From NCBI GenBank assembly GCA_947258895.1, contig CAMYKE010000125.1:1-5497 (forward strand): DNA of 5,497 nt, written 5' to 3'. Positions 1 to 5,451 of the stretch are shown in pieces (within the stretch, counting starts at the first letter, position 1; each line of letters begins with the position of its first letter). The position numbers and the translations under genes are program-made. The notes under the pieces were generated by a model. That model was not told where the DNA came from, searched no databases, and worked only from the letters and a program-made list of their open reading frames with translations. The stretch is from an uncultured Pseudomonadales bacterium. GTDB taxonomy: Bacteria; Pseudomonadota; Gammaproteobacteria; Pseudomonadales; IMCC2047.

Positions 1-1094
1 TCCTTACGGACCAGGGTGTCGGGGTCTTCGCCCTCGGGAAGGAACAGGAATTTGACCTGGCGACCATCTTCCATGACGCCAAGTGTGGTTTCCAGGGCGC
101 GATGCGCGGCCTTGCGGCCGGCCTCGTCGCCATCAAAACTGAATACCAGTTCGGGAGCCATGCGAAATAATTTCTGCAGGTGAGTCTCGCTGGTGGCGGT
201 GCCCAGCGTCGCCACCGCACAGGGTATGCCGTGCTGGGCGAGTGCAACCACGTCCATGTAGCCTTCAACTATGACAAACCGGCTGATGCGATTGTTTTCC
301 TGCTTGGCCTCATACAGCCCGTACAGCTCCCGGCCCTTGTGGAAAACCGGGGAATCGGGGGAGTTCAGGTATTTGGGTTTGTCGTCACCCAGGACGCGCC
401 CGCCGAAGGCGATCACGCGACCGCGGCCGTCACGTATCGGGAACATGATGCGATCGCGGAACCGGTCGTAACTCCTGCGCCGCCGGGTTGCCTCGGTTTG
501 ATCGTGGCTCACTTCGCCGGATTGCTTCTCGATCAGCATCCCGGATTCGATCAACAGTTGTTCATCCTGCTCGTCGTTGACGAGTGCGTTGTGCAGGTTT
601 TCCCAGCCCGGGGGTGCGTAGCCGATGCCAAAGTTCCTGGCGACTTCGCCGGTGAGACCACGGCCCTTGAGGTAATCGACCGCCCGTTGCCGCGACGGGT
701 GTTCGCGCAACTGCTGCTCGTAAAAATCCCGCGCCGCGTCGAGTTGCCGGTAGAGGTTCTGCTGCCGGGCGCTGTGGGAGGGATCCTCCGCAGTCTGCTG
801 CGGGATTTCAAGGCCGGCCCGCCGGGCCATGTCCTCTACCGCGGCGCGAAAATCGAGCCGGTCAAACTCCATCACGAATCCGATGGCATTGCCCCCGGCG
901 CCGCAGCCGAAGCAGTAGTAGAACTGCTTGTCGGGGTTAACGGAAAAGGACGGAGATTTTTCCTGGTGGAACGGGCAGAGGGCGGTGTAGTTGCGGCCGG
1001 TTTTACGCAATGTGACGCGACTGTCAATCACCTCGACGATGTCGGTGCGATCCAGTAATTCGTCGATGAAGTGTTGCGGAATCAGGCCGGCCAT
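1..1094 (-). CDS. dnaG: DNA primase DnaG, N-terminal part (cut by left edge)
   Basis: Primase that makes the RNA primers for chromosome replication, acting with the replicative helicase DnaB. The visible 364 codons hold the CHC2-type zinc-binding domain (C40, H43, C61, C64 by my count, in ALCPFHQEKSPSF and YYCFGCGAGGNA). The RNA polymerase core follows with the RFRDRIMFPIRD and GGRVLGDDKPKYLNSP motifs, then the Toprim metal-binding residues E277 (VEGYMDVVAL) and D321/D323 (FSFDGDEAGRKAA). The rest of the Toprim region and the C-terminal DnaB-binding domain lie beyond the left edge. The start at 1094 gives MAGLIPQHFIDELLDRTDIV, the normal family N-terminus. No good Shine-Dalgarno sequence precedes it; only a weak AGG lies about 14 bases upstream. 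It is the third gene of the rpsU-yqeY-dnaG run, and rpoD is expected next, off the window. One oddity is a basic insertion of roughly 13 residues near 190-206 compared with E. coli DnaG as I recall it. Identification is secure. Confidence 0.98.
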   Translation of the reverse strand, partial: MAGLIPQHFIDELLDRTDIVEVIDSRVTLRKTGRNYTALCPFHQEKSPSFSVNPDKQFYYCFGCGAGGNAIGFVMEFDRLDFRAAVEDMARRAGLEIPQQTAEDPSHSARQQNLYRQLDAARDFYEQQLREHPSRQRAVDYLKGRGLTGEVARNFGIGYAPPGWENLHNALVNDEQDEQLLIESGMLIEKQSGEVSHDQTEATRRRRSYDRFRDRIMFPIRDGRGRVIAFGGRVLGDDKPKYLNSPDSPVFHKGRELYGLYEAKQENNRISRFVIVEGYMDVVALAQHGIPCAVATLGTATSETHLQKLFRMAPELVFSFDGDEAGRKAAHRALETTLGVMEDGRQVKFLFLPEGEDPDTLVRK

Positions 1095-1099
1095 GACGC

Positions 1100-1128
1100 A
1101 TTATCGCCTGTGACTGGTACCCCGTCCA
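1100..1128 (-). promoter_or_regulatory. Candidate sigma70-like promoter immediately upstream of dnaG
   Basis: On the minus strand TGGACG (1128-1123) is followed after 17 bases by GATAAT (1105-1100), matching the sigma70 consensus at 4/6 and 5/6 positions. Transcription would begin at about 1093-1094, on or next to the dnaG start codon, giving an almost leaderless message. That would fit the missing Shine-Dalgarno sequence. Extra promoters inside this operon are known in enterobacteria, but this one is a pattern match only and could be chance. Confidence 0.3.
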
Positions 1129-1153
1129 TTTGATAATTGCGGATGCAGCGCTT

Positions 1154-1166
1154 CCCGGTTGCCGGG
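1154..1166. repeat. Short GC-rich inverted repeat between yqeY and dnaG
   Basis: CCCGG, a three-base loop TTG, then CCGGG form a perfect 5-bp hairpin in the 122-base gap between yqeY and dnaG. Neither strand has a run of T after it, so it is not a standard intrinsic terminator. It could be a weak mRNA processing or pausing structure, or chance in GC-rich DNA. The rest of the gap shows only the candidate dnaG promoter. Confidence 0.3.
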
Positions 1167-1216
1167 GCTAGCGGCGATGCTGTGGTGCGGGGCAGGGTCT
1201 GGATGCGCCGGCGGTG

Positions 1217-1663
1217 TCAGGCAAGCCGGGCTTTGACCAGTTGACTGACTTTGCCCATATCGGCGCGGCCTTGCAGTTGCGGCTTGATAATCCCCATCAC
1301 GGCACCCATGTCCCGCATCGAGGAGGCGCCAGTGCTGACAACGGCTTGCTCAATGATCTCGGCAATTTCGCTTTCGCCAAGGGCAGCCGGCATGAATTCC
1401 TGGATCACCGCGACTTCCGCGTGCTCGACATCGGCCAGGTCCTGGCGATCGGCGGCTTCGTACTGGCTAATCGAATCGCGCCGTTGCTTGAGCATTTTGT
1501 CGAGCACCGCGAGCACTCGGGTGTCGTCCAGCTCGATGCGCTCATCGACCTCAATGCGCTTGAGTTCGGCGAGAATCAGGCGGACCGCACCCAGGCGCGA
1601 CTTGTCCTTGGCACGCATCGCATCTTTCATCGCTTCGGTAATACGCTGTTTGAGCTCAGGCAT
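1217..1663 (-). CDS. yqeY: GatB/YqeY domain protein
   Basis: Encodes a 148-residue, charged, probably cytosolic protein that is nearly all alpha-helical. It matches the stand-alone YqeY family, which resembles the C-terminal tail (tRNA-contacting) domain of GatB, the B subunit of Asp/Glu-tRNA amidotransferase. Recognisable parts are the N-terminal MPELKQRITEAMKDAMRAKD, the KQRRDSISQYEAADRQDL stretch near residues 59-76, the EFMP turn at 89-92, and the C-terminal MGAVMGIIKPQLQGRADMGK, the tail-domain signature. The length is normal for the family (about 147-150 residues). No catalytic residues are known and the cellular role is unresolved; a tRNA- or translation-related function is inferred from the GatB resemblance and the position between rpsU and dnaG. 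No clear Shine-Dalgarno sequence lies before the start at 1663, so translation may depend on upstream rpsU. The family call is confident; the symbol is borrowed from B. subtilis. Confidence 0.93.
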   Translation of the reverse strand: MPELKQRITEAMKDAMRAKDKSRLGAVRLILAELKRIEVDERIELDDTRVLAVLDKMLKQRRDSISQYEAADRQDLADVEHAEVAVIQEFMPAALGESEIAEIIEQAVVSTGASSMRDMGAVMGIIKPQLQGRADMGKVSQLVKARLA

Positions 1664-1681
1664 AATGTTGGCGGGTGTGCG

Positions 1682-1711
1682 CGGTAATCGGTAATTCGCT
1701 GGCGGTTACCG
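1682..1711. repeat. Tandem CGGTAAT repeat plus inverted arm between rpsU and yqeY
   Basis: The 53-base gap between rpsU and yqeY contains CGGTAAT twice head to tail (1682-1688, 1689-1695) and the inverse TTACCG at 1706-1711. The second copy pairs with the inverse arm as a 6-bp stem around an 11-base loop, and the first copy is an alternative partner. In E. coli an attenuating terminator lies after rpsU, so a partial attenuator is a possible role. There is no T tract on the minus strand to support termination. Confidence 0.35.
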
Positions 1712-1716
1712 GTTGC

Positions 1717-1932
1717 TTAGTACAGGCGTTCCATGCGACGTGATTCACGCTGCACTTTCTTGGCATTGCGTTTCACGGCGGCTGCCGCTTTGCGTTTGCG
1801 GACCCAGGTGGGCTTTTCGTAGAACTCGCGGCGACGTACTTCGGCGAGTACACCGGCTTTCTCGCAACCGCGCTTGAAACGACGCAGCGCAATATCAAAT
1901 GGTTCGTTTTCCTTGATTCGTACTGAAGGCAT
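1717..1932 (-). CDS. rpsU: 30S ribosomal protein bS21
   Basis: Small, very basic 71-residue ribosomal protein of the 30S subunit platform, which in E. coli sits near the 3' end of 16S rRNA and helps initiation on natural mRNAs. The whole sequence fits the gammaproteobacterial family, from [20 protein letters not shown] through [20 protein letters not shown] to the arginine/lysine-rich tail ending RMERLY. The length matches E. coli bS21 (71 including the initiator methionine). The start at 1932 has a good Shine-Dalgarno sequence and a recognisable promoter about 100 bases upstream. It is the first gene of the rpsU-yqeY-dnaG run and is divergent from tsaD. No anomalies seen. Confidence 0.99.
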   Translation of the reverse strand: MPSVRIKENEPFDIALRRFKRGCEKAGVLAEVRRREFYEKPTWVRKRKAAAAVKRNAKKVQRESRRMERLY

Positions 1933-1935
1933 TAA

Positions 1936-1943
1936 TCCTACCT
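1936..1943 (-). promoter_or_regulatory. Ribosome binding site of rpsU
   Basis: On the minus strand AGGTAGGA ends three bases before the rpsU ATG. Its upstream AGG lies at a workable distance from the start, while the downstream AGGA is very close. It is the clearest ribosome binding site on the leftward strand; dnaG and yqeY have none as good, which fits the high expression expected of a ribosomal protein gene. Confidence 0.6.
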
Positions 1944-1970
1944 ATTTGTTACCTAAATGTTACGATTTAT

Positions 1971-2023
1971 GTTCCAATTAGCGGCCTGTTTAGACCCGCG
2001 CCCATTACCAGGCGGTTTGGAAC
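1971..2023 (-). repeat. Inverted repeat in the rpsU leader (possible RNA fold)
   Basis: GTTCCAA (1971-1977) and TTGGAAC (2017-2023) are perfect 7-base inverse complements 39 bases apart. Inside them GCCTG (1984-1988) and CAGGC (2009-2013) are again perfect inverse complements. The nested order allows a two-part stem-loop in the leader RNA transcribed from the rpsU promoter, ending about 38 bases before the rpsU start codon. No terminator T tract follows. A regulatory or stabilising leader fold is possible, but nothing in the sequence proves it. Confidence 0.4.
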
Positions 2024-2035
2024 CCGAGGGCGCGC

Positions 2036-2065
2036 ATTCTAATGCTTCACGGGTTGGAATGGCAA
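2036..2065 (-). promoter_or_regulatory. Sigma70-type promoter for rpsU-yqeY-dnaG
   Basis: On the minus strand TTGCCA (2065-2060; 5/6 match to TTGACA) is followed after 18 bases by TAGAAT (2041-2036; 5/6 match to TATAAT). The next bases, GCGCGCCC, form a GC-rich discriminator like those of stringently controlled ribosomal promoters. Predicted transcription start is near 2029, leaving a leader of about 97 nt before rpsU. A TAGAAT box followed by GC-rich sequence upstream of rpsU resembles other gammaproteobacterial rpsU promoters as I recall them. Growth-rate or ppGpp control is inferred from the discriminator alone. Confidence 0.65.
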
Positions 2066-2116
2066 GTATTTTACAGACCCAAGCGGAATAAATTCAAGGC
2101 ACTATGCGAGGTTACC

Positions 2117-3151
2117 ATGCGGGTACTGGGGATTGAGACATCCTGCGATGAAACCGGGGTTGCTGTTTTTGATAGCGACGCGGGGTTGCTGGCGGACGCG
2201 TTGTATACCCAGGTAAGCCTGCATGCCGAGTTTGGCGGGGTCGTGCCGGAGCTCGCATCGCGTGATCATGTGCGAAAAATCCTGCCCCTTATCACCGAGG
2301 CGCTCAACGAGTCCGGTTCGGCTCGGGAGCAGATCGACGGGATTGCCTATACGGCCGGTCCCGGCCTGATCGGGGCGTTGCTGGTCGGCGCGTCGGTCGC
2401 CAAGTCGCTGGCGCTGGCATGGAATATTCCCAGCCTCGGGGTGCATCATATGGAGGGTCATTTGCTGGCCCCGATGCTGGAGGACAATCCTCCCCGCTAT
2501 CCGTTTGTGGCACTGCTGGTATCGGGCGGACATACCCAACTGGTTGAGGTGGCGAGCCTTGGTGAATACCGGTTACTGGGGGAATCGCTGGATGATGCCG
2601 CAGGCGAAGCTTTTGATAAAGCCGCCAAAATGCTGAATCTGGGGTATCCAGGCGGCCCGGCAGTTGCGCGCCTGGCGGCGCAGGGTGAGGAGGGGCGCTT
2701 CACCTTCCCCCGGCCGATGGTGGACCGCCCGGGCCTGGATTTCAGTTTTAGCGGTTTGAAGACCTTTACTCGCAATACCATTGAAAAGGTGAGTGCTGCG
2801 GGCAATCTCGACGATCAAACCCGGGCCGATATCGCGCTCGCCTTTGAGCAGGCGGTGGTCGATACCCTGGTCATAAAGTGTGCGCGCGCCCTGCAAGTCA
2901 CCGGGTTTAAACGGTTGGTCATCGCCGGGGGCGTTAGCGCGAATACCCGCCTGCGCGAGCGACTGCAGCACAAGGTCGCCAAACTCCAGGCCGAGCTGTA
3001 TTACGCCAGGCCCAGCCTGTGTACCGATAACGGCGCCATGATTGCCTATGCCGGTTGCCAGCGCTTGTTGGCGGGGCAGCGCGACAGCCTCGAAATCATT
3101 TGCCGGCCGCGCTGGCCCATGGATACCCTCGAACCGATCGAGGCCCGGTAA
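2117..3151 (+). CDS. tsaD: tRNA N6-threonylcarbamoyladenosine (t6A37) transferase subunit TsaD
   Basis: Transfers the threonylcarbamoyl group from threonylcarbamoyl-AMP to A37 of ANN-decoding tRNAs, in complex with TsaB and TsaE in the cytosol. The 344-residue protein (E. coli about 337) has the Kae1/TsaD ASKHA fold: N-terminal [19 protein letters not shown], metal-binding H111 and H115 in [17 protein letters not shown] at 136-140, [15 protein letters not shown] from 159, GLKTFTRN near 213, [14 protein letters not shown] from 270, and [12 protein letters not shown] with the metal-ligand aspartate D304. The start at 2117 is preferred because it yields the conserved N-terminus and has GAGG five bases upstream; an in-frame ATG at 2042 would add 25 unconserved residues and overlap the rpsU promoter. 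It is divergent from rpsU and 13 bases before folB, so it probably leads a tsaD-folB-folK transcription unit. Older names are gcp and ygjD. Its own promoter could not be assigned. Confidence 0.98.
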   Translation: MRVLGIETSCDETGVAVFDSDAGLLADALYTQVSLHAEFGGVVPELASRDHVRKILPLITEALNESGSAREQIDGIAYTAGPGLIGALLVGASVAKSLALAWNIPSLGVHHMEGHLLAPMLEDNPPRYPFVALLVSGGHTQLVEVASLGEYRLLGESLDDAAGEAFDKAAKMLNLGYPGGPAVARLAAQGEEGRFTFPRPMVDRPGLDFSFSGLKTFTRNTIEKVSAAGNLDDQTRADIALAFEQAVVDTLVIKCARALQVTGFKRLVIAGGVSANTRLRERLQHKVAKLQAELYYARPSLCTDNGAMIAYAGCQRLLAGQRDSLEIICRPRWPMDTLEPIEAR

Positions 3152-3164
3152 CCGGGGACGCCGC

Positions 3165-3521
3165 ATGGATATCGTTTACATCAGAGAGCTGCAGATCGAG
3201 ACCGTTATCGGTATTTACGACTGGGAGCGAGAAGTCAGGCAGGTGGTGAGTATCGACCTTGAGATGGCGACCGATATTCGCCCGGCCGCGGCCAGTGATT
3301 CGATTGATCATACCGTTGACTACAAGGCGGTCGCCAAGCGCCTTATTGAATTTGTGGGCGGCAGCGAGTTTATGCTGGTCGAGGCGATGGCCGAGCGCAT
3401 TGCCGCAATCGTTCAGGAAGAATTTGCCGTGCCCTGGTTGCGTCTGCGGCTGAGCAAGCCCGGCGCGGTGCGCGGTGCGCGCGATGTGGGTATATTAATC
3501 GAGCGGGGCGCAAAACCCTGA
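3165..3521 (+). CDS. folB: Dihydroneopterin aldolase FolB
   Basis: Converts 7,8-dihydroneopterin to 6-hydroxymethyl-7,8-dihydropterin and glycolaldehyde, the step before HPPK in folate synthesis; many family members also epimerise the substrate. The 118-residue protein matches the family along its length: MDIVYIRELQIETVIGIYDW with the following E21, Y53 in TVDYKAVAKRL, E73 in MLVEAMAERIA, and K98 in LSKPGAVRGARDVGILIERG. The conserved glutamates, tyrosine and lysine of the pterin pocket are all present. The start at 3165 gives the conserved MDIV N-terminus, with GGGGA about seven bases upstream; an upstream in-frame ATG at 3042 lies deep inside tsaD and is not credible. Its stop codon shares one base with the folK start (TGATG), implying translational coupling. 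Many gammaproteobacteria have plsY beside folB; it is not present here. Confidence 0.97.
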   Translation: MDIVYIRELQIETVIGIYDWEREVRQVVSIDLEMATDIRPAAASDSIDHTVDYKAVAKRLIEFVGGSEFMLVEAMAERIAAIVQEEFAVPWLRLRLSKPGAVRGARDVGILIERGAKP

Positions 3522-4042
3522 TGCCGATGATTTTTTTGGGGCTTGGGAGCAATATCGAACCGTGTCGCCACTTGCTCGCCGGACTCGATATGCTCAGCGC
3601 GACGCTGGGTGAGATGAGCCTGTCCCCGGTATATGAGAGCAGTGCGGTCGGTTTCGTGGGTGATCCTTTCCTGAACCTGGTGGCCGGCGCCCCCAGTGAC
3701 ATGTCTTTGGAGGAATTGCTAAAAGTCATCAAGCGCATCGAGGATGCAAACGGGCGCGACCGTAGCGGACCAAAATTCGGGCCTCGCAGCCTGGATATTG
3801 ATATTCTCACCTACGGCGACCTGGTTGGGCAGCATGAGGGAGTGTGGCTGCCGCGCGATGAAAGTCGCGAACAGGCCTATGTGCTGCGGCCGATCGCCGA
3901 GCTGGCTGCAAACCGGTTGTTACCGGGTACCGACCGGACCTATGCCGAACTTTGGGCAGCGTTCGACCAGGCCAGCCAACCGTTGATACGGGTTGATTTT
4001 GCATGGCGCGGCAGGCTGGTTTCCGAGGCGCAAAGCCAATAA
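3521..4042 (+). CDS. folK: HPPK, 6-hydroxymethyl-7,8-dihydropterin pyrophosphokinase FolK
   Basis: Transfers pyrophosphate from ATP to 6-hydroxymethyl-7,8-dihydropterin, giving the substrate of dihydropteroate synthase; it directly follows FolB in the pathway. The 173-residue protein has the family N-terminus IFLGLGSNIEP, the SPVYESSAVGF segment near 35-45, FLNLVAGAPS near 50-59, and the signature FGPRSLDIDILTYGDL, whose D92 and D94 are the magnesium-binding aspartates. LPRDESREQAYVLRPIAELA matches the conserved C-terminal half. It is about 14 residues longer than E. coli HPPK, mostly from a C-terminal extension ending AWRGRLVSEAQSQ. The start at 3521 overlaps the folB stop by one base (TGATG). 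An ATG two codons later (3527), giving MIFLGLGSN, is a realistic alternative. The ribosome binding site is weak (GGGG about 12 bases upstream), so re-initiation after folB is likely. Confidence 0.95.
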   Translation: MPMIFLGLGSNIEPCRHLLAGLDMLSATLGEMSLSPVYESSAVGFVGDPFLNLVAGAPSDMSLEELLKVIKRIEDANGRDRSGPKFGPRSLDIDILTYGDLVGQHEGVWLPRDESREQAYVLRPIAELAANRLLPGTDRTYAELWAAFDQASQPLIRVDFAWRGRLVSEAQSQ

Positions 4043-4404
4043 GCTTCGATTCCCCAACTCCACTGATTCAAACCTGATTTGATGCTTTCCAAAGAAGGTT
4101 GTCATTTAAGCTGACAGTTCGCAGCCATGAGCCGACCCTGAAGTTACACCGACCCCAAATCCACCATACGCTGAATACCAATTCCATTCCTGTCGTTCCC
4201 GAACGGTCAGAATTCTGTGCAGCTCCATCTTGATCGCTACGCCCCTGGACTGCCAGAAGCCTGTTTTTCATTGCCATCACGGCATATAATCGCTCTTGGC
4301 GTTATCCTTGATATAGTCCTTGGGTTCCAACCTGCGCCACACTTATGGTAGTTGGCAGGTATCTGCTGGTGAAAGAGGGACTTAAAGCCAGGATCAAGCT
4401 TAAT

Positions 4405-4433
4405 TTGCTTGTAGCCAAAGGGGCGTTTATTCT
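4405..4433 (+). promoter_or_regulatory. Candidate promoter upstream of the exported-protein gene
   Basis: TTGCTT (4405-4410) is followed after 17 bases by TATTCT (4428-4433), matching the sigma70 consensus at 3/6 and 4/6 positions, about 110 bases before the start at 4543. Another AT-rich candidate, TATATT at 4437-4442, has no suitable -35 box. This is a weak pattern match in AT-rich DNA, offered only because the gene needs a promoter in this gap. Confidence 0.2.
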
Positions 4434-4530
4434 CCCTATATTAATTTCTGGCATGCTGATACTCACGCGAAGCCTCGCGATCATCAAATCGGTCGCATTG
4501 CCAAGTATGGAACATTCACGGAACTGTCAC

Positions 4531-4537
4531 GGAGAGG
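4531..4537 (+). promoter_or_regulatory. Ribosome binding site that sets the start at 4543
   Basis: GGAGAGG lies five bases before the ATG at 4543, a close match to the anti-Shine-Dalgarno complement at normal spacing. The alternative ATG at 4345 has nothing comparable upstream, so this site decides the start of the exported-protein gene. Confidence 0.65.
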
Positions 4538-4542
4538 TCTAT

Positions 4543-5451
4543 ATGGCTAATCTGGAAAAGGCAAGGAAGTGGTCCGCTGTTATCGTGCTAAGTTGCATCG
4601 TCTGGACTACGCAGGGGGATGACGTTTTGGCGGACGGGGGCGGGCGAGGAACCCGCGTGGAAATATTTGATCACGGCCTTCAGGTTCCAATCAATCAACT
4701 CACTTTACCCCCAGGTTGGAAAGTCAACCACAATATCGCCACCGACGTGAACGATGTCTGGCGATATTTCAGCTCGTACGTCATCGACTTTTTGGGTCCC
4801 TACGGCGAAGTGTCGACCGCATTGATGCCACGCGCCGTTTACCCGGGAATGGGCGAGAATTGGGAACAGGTCTGGATGCAGCTCTTTCACGAGCGCGTCG
4901 GGCAATATGGAGATTTTCAGTTCGGGCCGACAATGGAGAGCCCGCTGGCGCAAGTACTTTTTCCGAAATCGTTTGCTTTCGGCATCCCCGTTTTCGAGCG
5001 AAGCTTGGTCGGAACGTTCCGGGGCACGCAGGTCGATGGAAAGCTCTTCACCATCCTTGGCCAAACCCGGATGAACATTATCCTGTATCCCTCAGCCCTC
5101 TTGGCGCCCCAGGGCCGATTGCCCGCGACGATTGACGCGGTGGCCAAGATCGCCGCATCCCAGGTCGACGATCCGCGTTATGCCCAGGCGTCGCAACGGA
5201 TCATCGCGGCCAGGATGCAGAGGCATCAATCCGTCATGCAGAGCAACCGGAATTGGTTTGCCAGCCACATGGCGTCGATGCGTGAAGCCTCGCGAATGCA
5301 ATCACAGAGTAACCAGCAGTTCTCGGCGTCACTCGCTAATACGTACACGACCGATGACCAATTCACGGACTATCTCCGCAGCACAACCTCCTTCATGGAC
5401 CCCTGGTCCGGGCAACGCGTCCCGACGAGGCCGATGCCCCGGACTTCGTGA
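4543..5451 (+). CDS. Uncharacterised, probably exported protein; C-terminus apparently altered by a join to moxR DNA
   Basis: I do not recognise a named family. The frame encodes 302 residues. The N-terminus looks like a Sec signal peptide: charged [10 protein letters not shown], hydrophobic core [11 protein letters not shown], and a possible signal-peptidase site after VLA (residue 30). VLSC at 15-18 is a poor lipobox because the hydrophobic core continues past the cysteine. Residues about 40-185 look like a globular domain with many aromatics ([35 protein letters not shown]) and no catalytic motif I can name. Residues about 213-265 are rich in Gln, Met, Ser and Arg and probably helical ([29 protein letters not shown]). 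The end, [17 protein letters not shown], resembles the DP-x-(S/T)-G-Q tail of various uncharacterised secreted proteins, which normally continue further. The last nine codons (5422-5448) are moxR sequence read out of frame, so the natural C-terminus is probably lost. Periplasmic or surface location is inferred. Confidence 0.75.
   Translation: MANLEKARKWSAVIVLSCIVWTTQGDDVLADGGGRGTRVEIFDHGLQVPINQLTLPPGWKVNHNIATDVNDVWRYFSSYVIDFLGPYGEVSTALMPRAVYPGMGENWEQVWMQLFHERVGQYGDFQFGPTMESPLAQVLFPKSFAFGIPVFERSLVGTFRGTQVDGKLFTILGQTRMNIILYPSALLAPQGRLPATIDAVAKIAASQVDDPRYAQASQRIIAARMQRHQSVMQSNRNWFASHMASMREASRMQSQSNQQFSASLANTYTTDDQFTDYLRSTTSFMDPWSGQRVPTRPMPRTS

Larger units (their letters stand above)
4043..4542. 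other. 500-base stretch without a convincing gene
   Basis: The base composition is visibly more AT-rich than in the flanking genes. It carries no strong intrinsic terminator after folK; only a weak 5-bp dyad, TCAAA-CCTGA-TTTGA, sits at 4068-4082. A perfect TATAAT is at 4285-4290 but lacks a matching -35 box. An in-frame upstream extension of the next gene begins at 4345, and a 70-codon minus-strand frame spans 4068-4280; neither has a ribosome binding site or recognisable product. Close to the next gene, TCACGGA occurs twice 11 bases apart (4516-4522, 4527-4533), which could be one-turn-spaced half-sites or chance. The region is probably a control region plus decayed or neutral DNA. Confidence 0.5.

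Noticed and set aside
180..1058. Long plus-strand open frame (292 codons) opposite dnaG
   Set aside because: It lies fully antisense to the unmistakable dnaG frame; its translation has no recognisable motif and is explained by codon bias in GC-rich DNA.
1214..1687. Plus-strand open frames opposite yqeY (157 and 147 codons)
   Set aside because: They are antisense shadows of the YqeY-family gene, with no ribosome binding site or homology I can see.
2042..2116. Longer tsaD starting at the ATG at 2042
   Set aside because: The 25 extra residues are not part of the family, and the region holds the rpsU promoter. The ATG at 2117 has a ribosome binding site and yields the conserved N-terminus.
2573..3166. 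Minus-strand open frame of 197 codons opposite tsaD
   Set aside because: It is antisense to a fully conserved tsaD, and its translation is unlike any known family.
4068..4280. 70-codon minus-strand open frame in the gap after folK
   Set aside because: No Shine-Dalgarno sequence, no recognisable protein features and isolated position; most likely chance.
4285..4290. Perfect TATAAT box
   Set aside because: There is no acceptable -35 hexamer 15-19 bases upstream and no extended -10 TG, and it lies 250 bases from the gene.
4353..4368. Sigma54-like element (TTGGCAGGTATCTGCT)
   Set aside because: The GG and GC pairs are nine bases apart, not the required ten, and the match to consensus is otherwise modest.
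4345..4542. 66-residue upstream extension of the exported-protein gene
   Set aside because: There is no ribosome binding site at 4345, and an extension would bury the signal peptide. GGAGAGG five bases before 4543 marks the start. The hydrophobic stretch in the extension keeps it from being excluded entirely.
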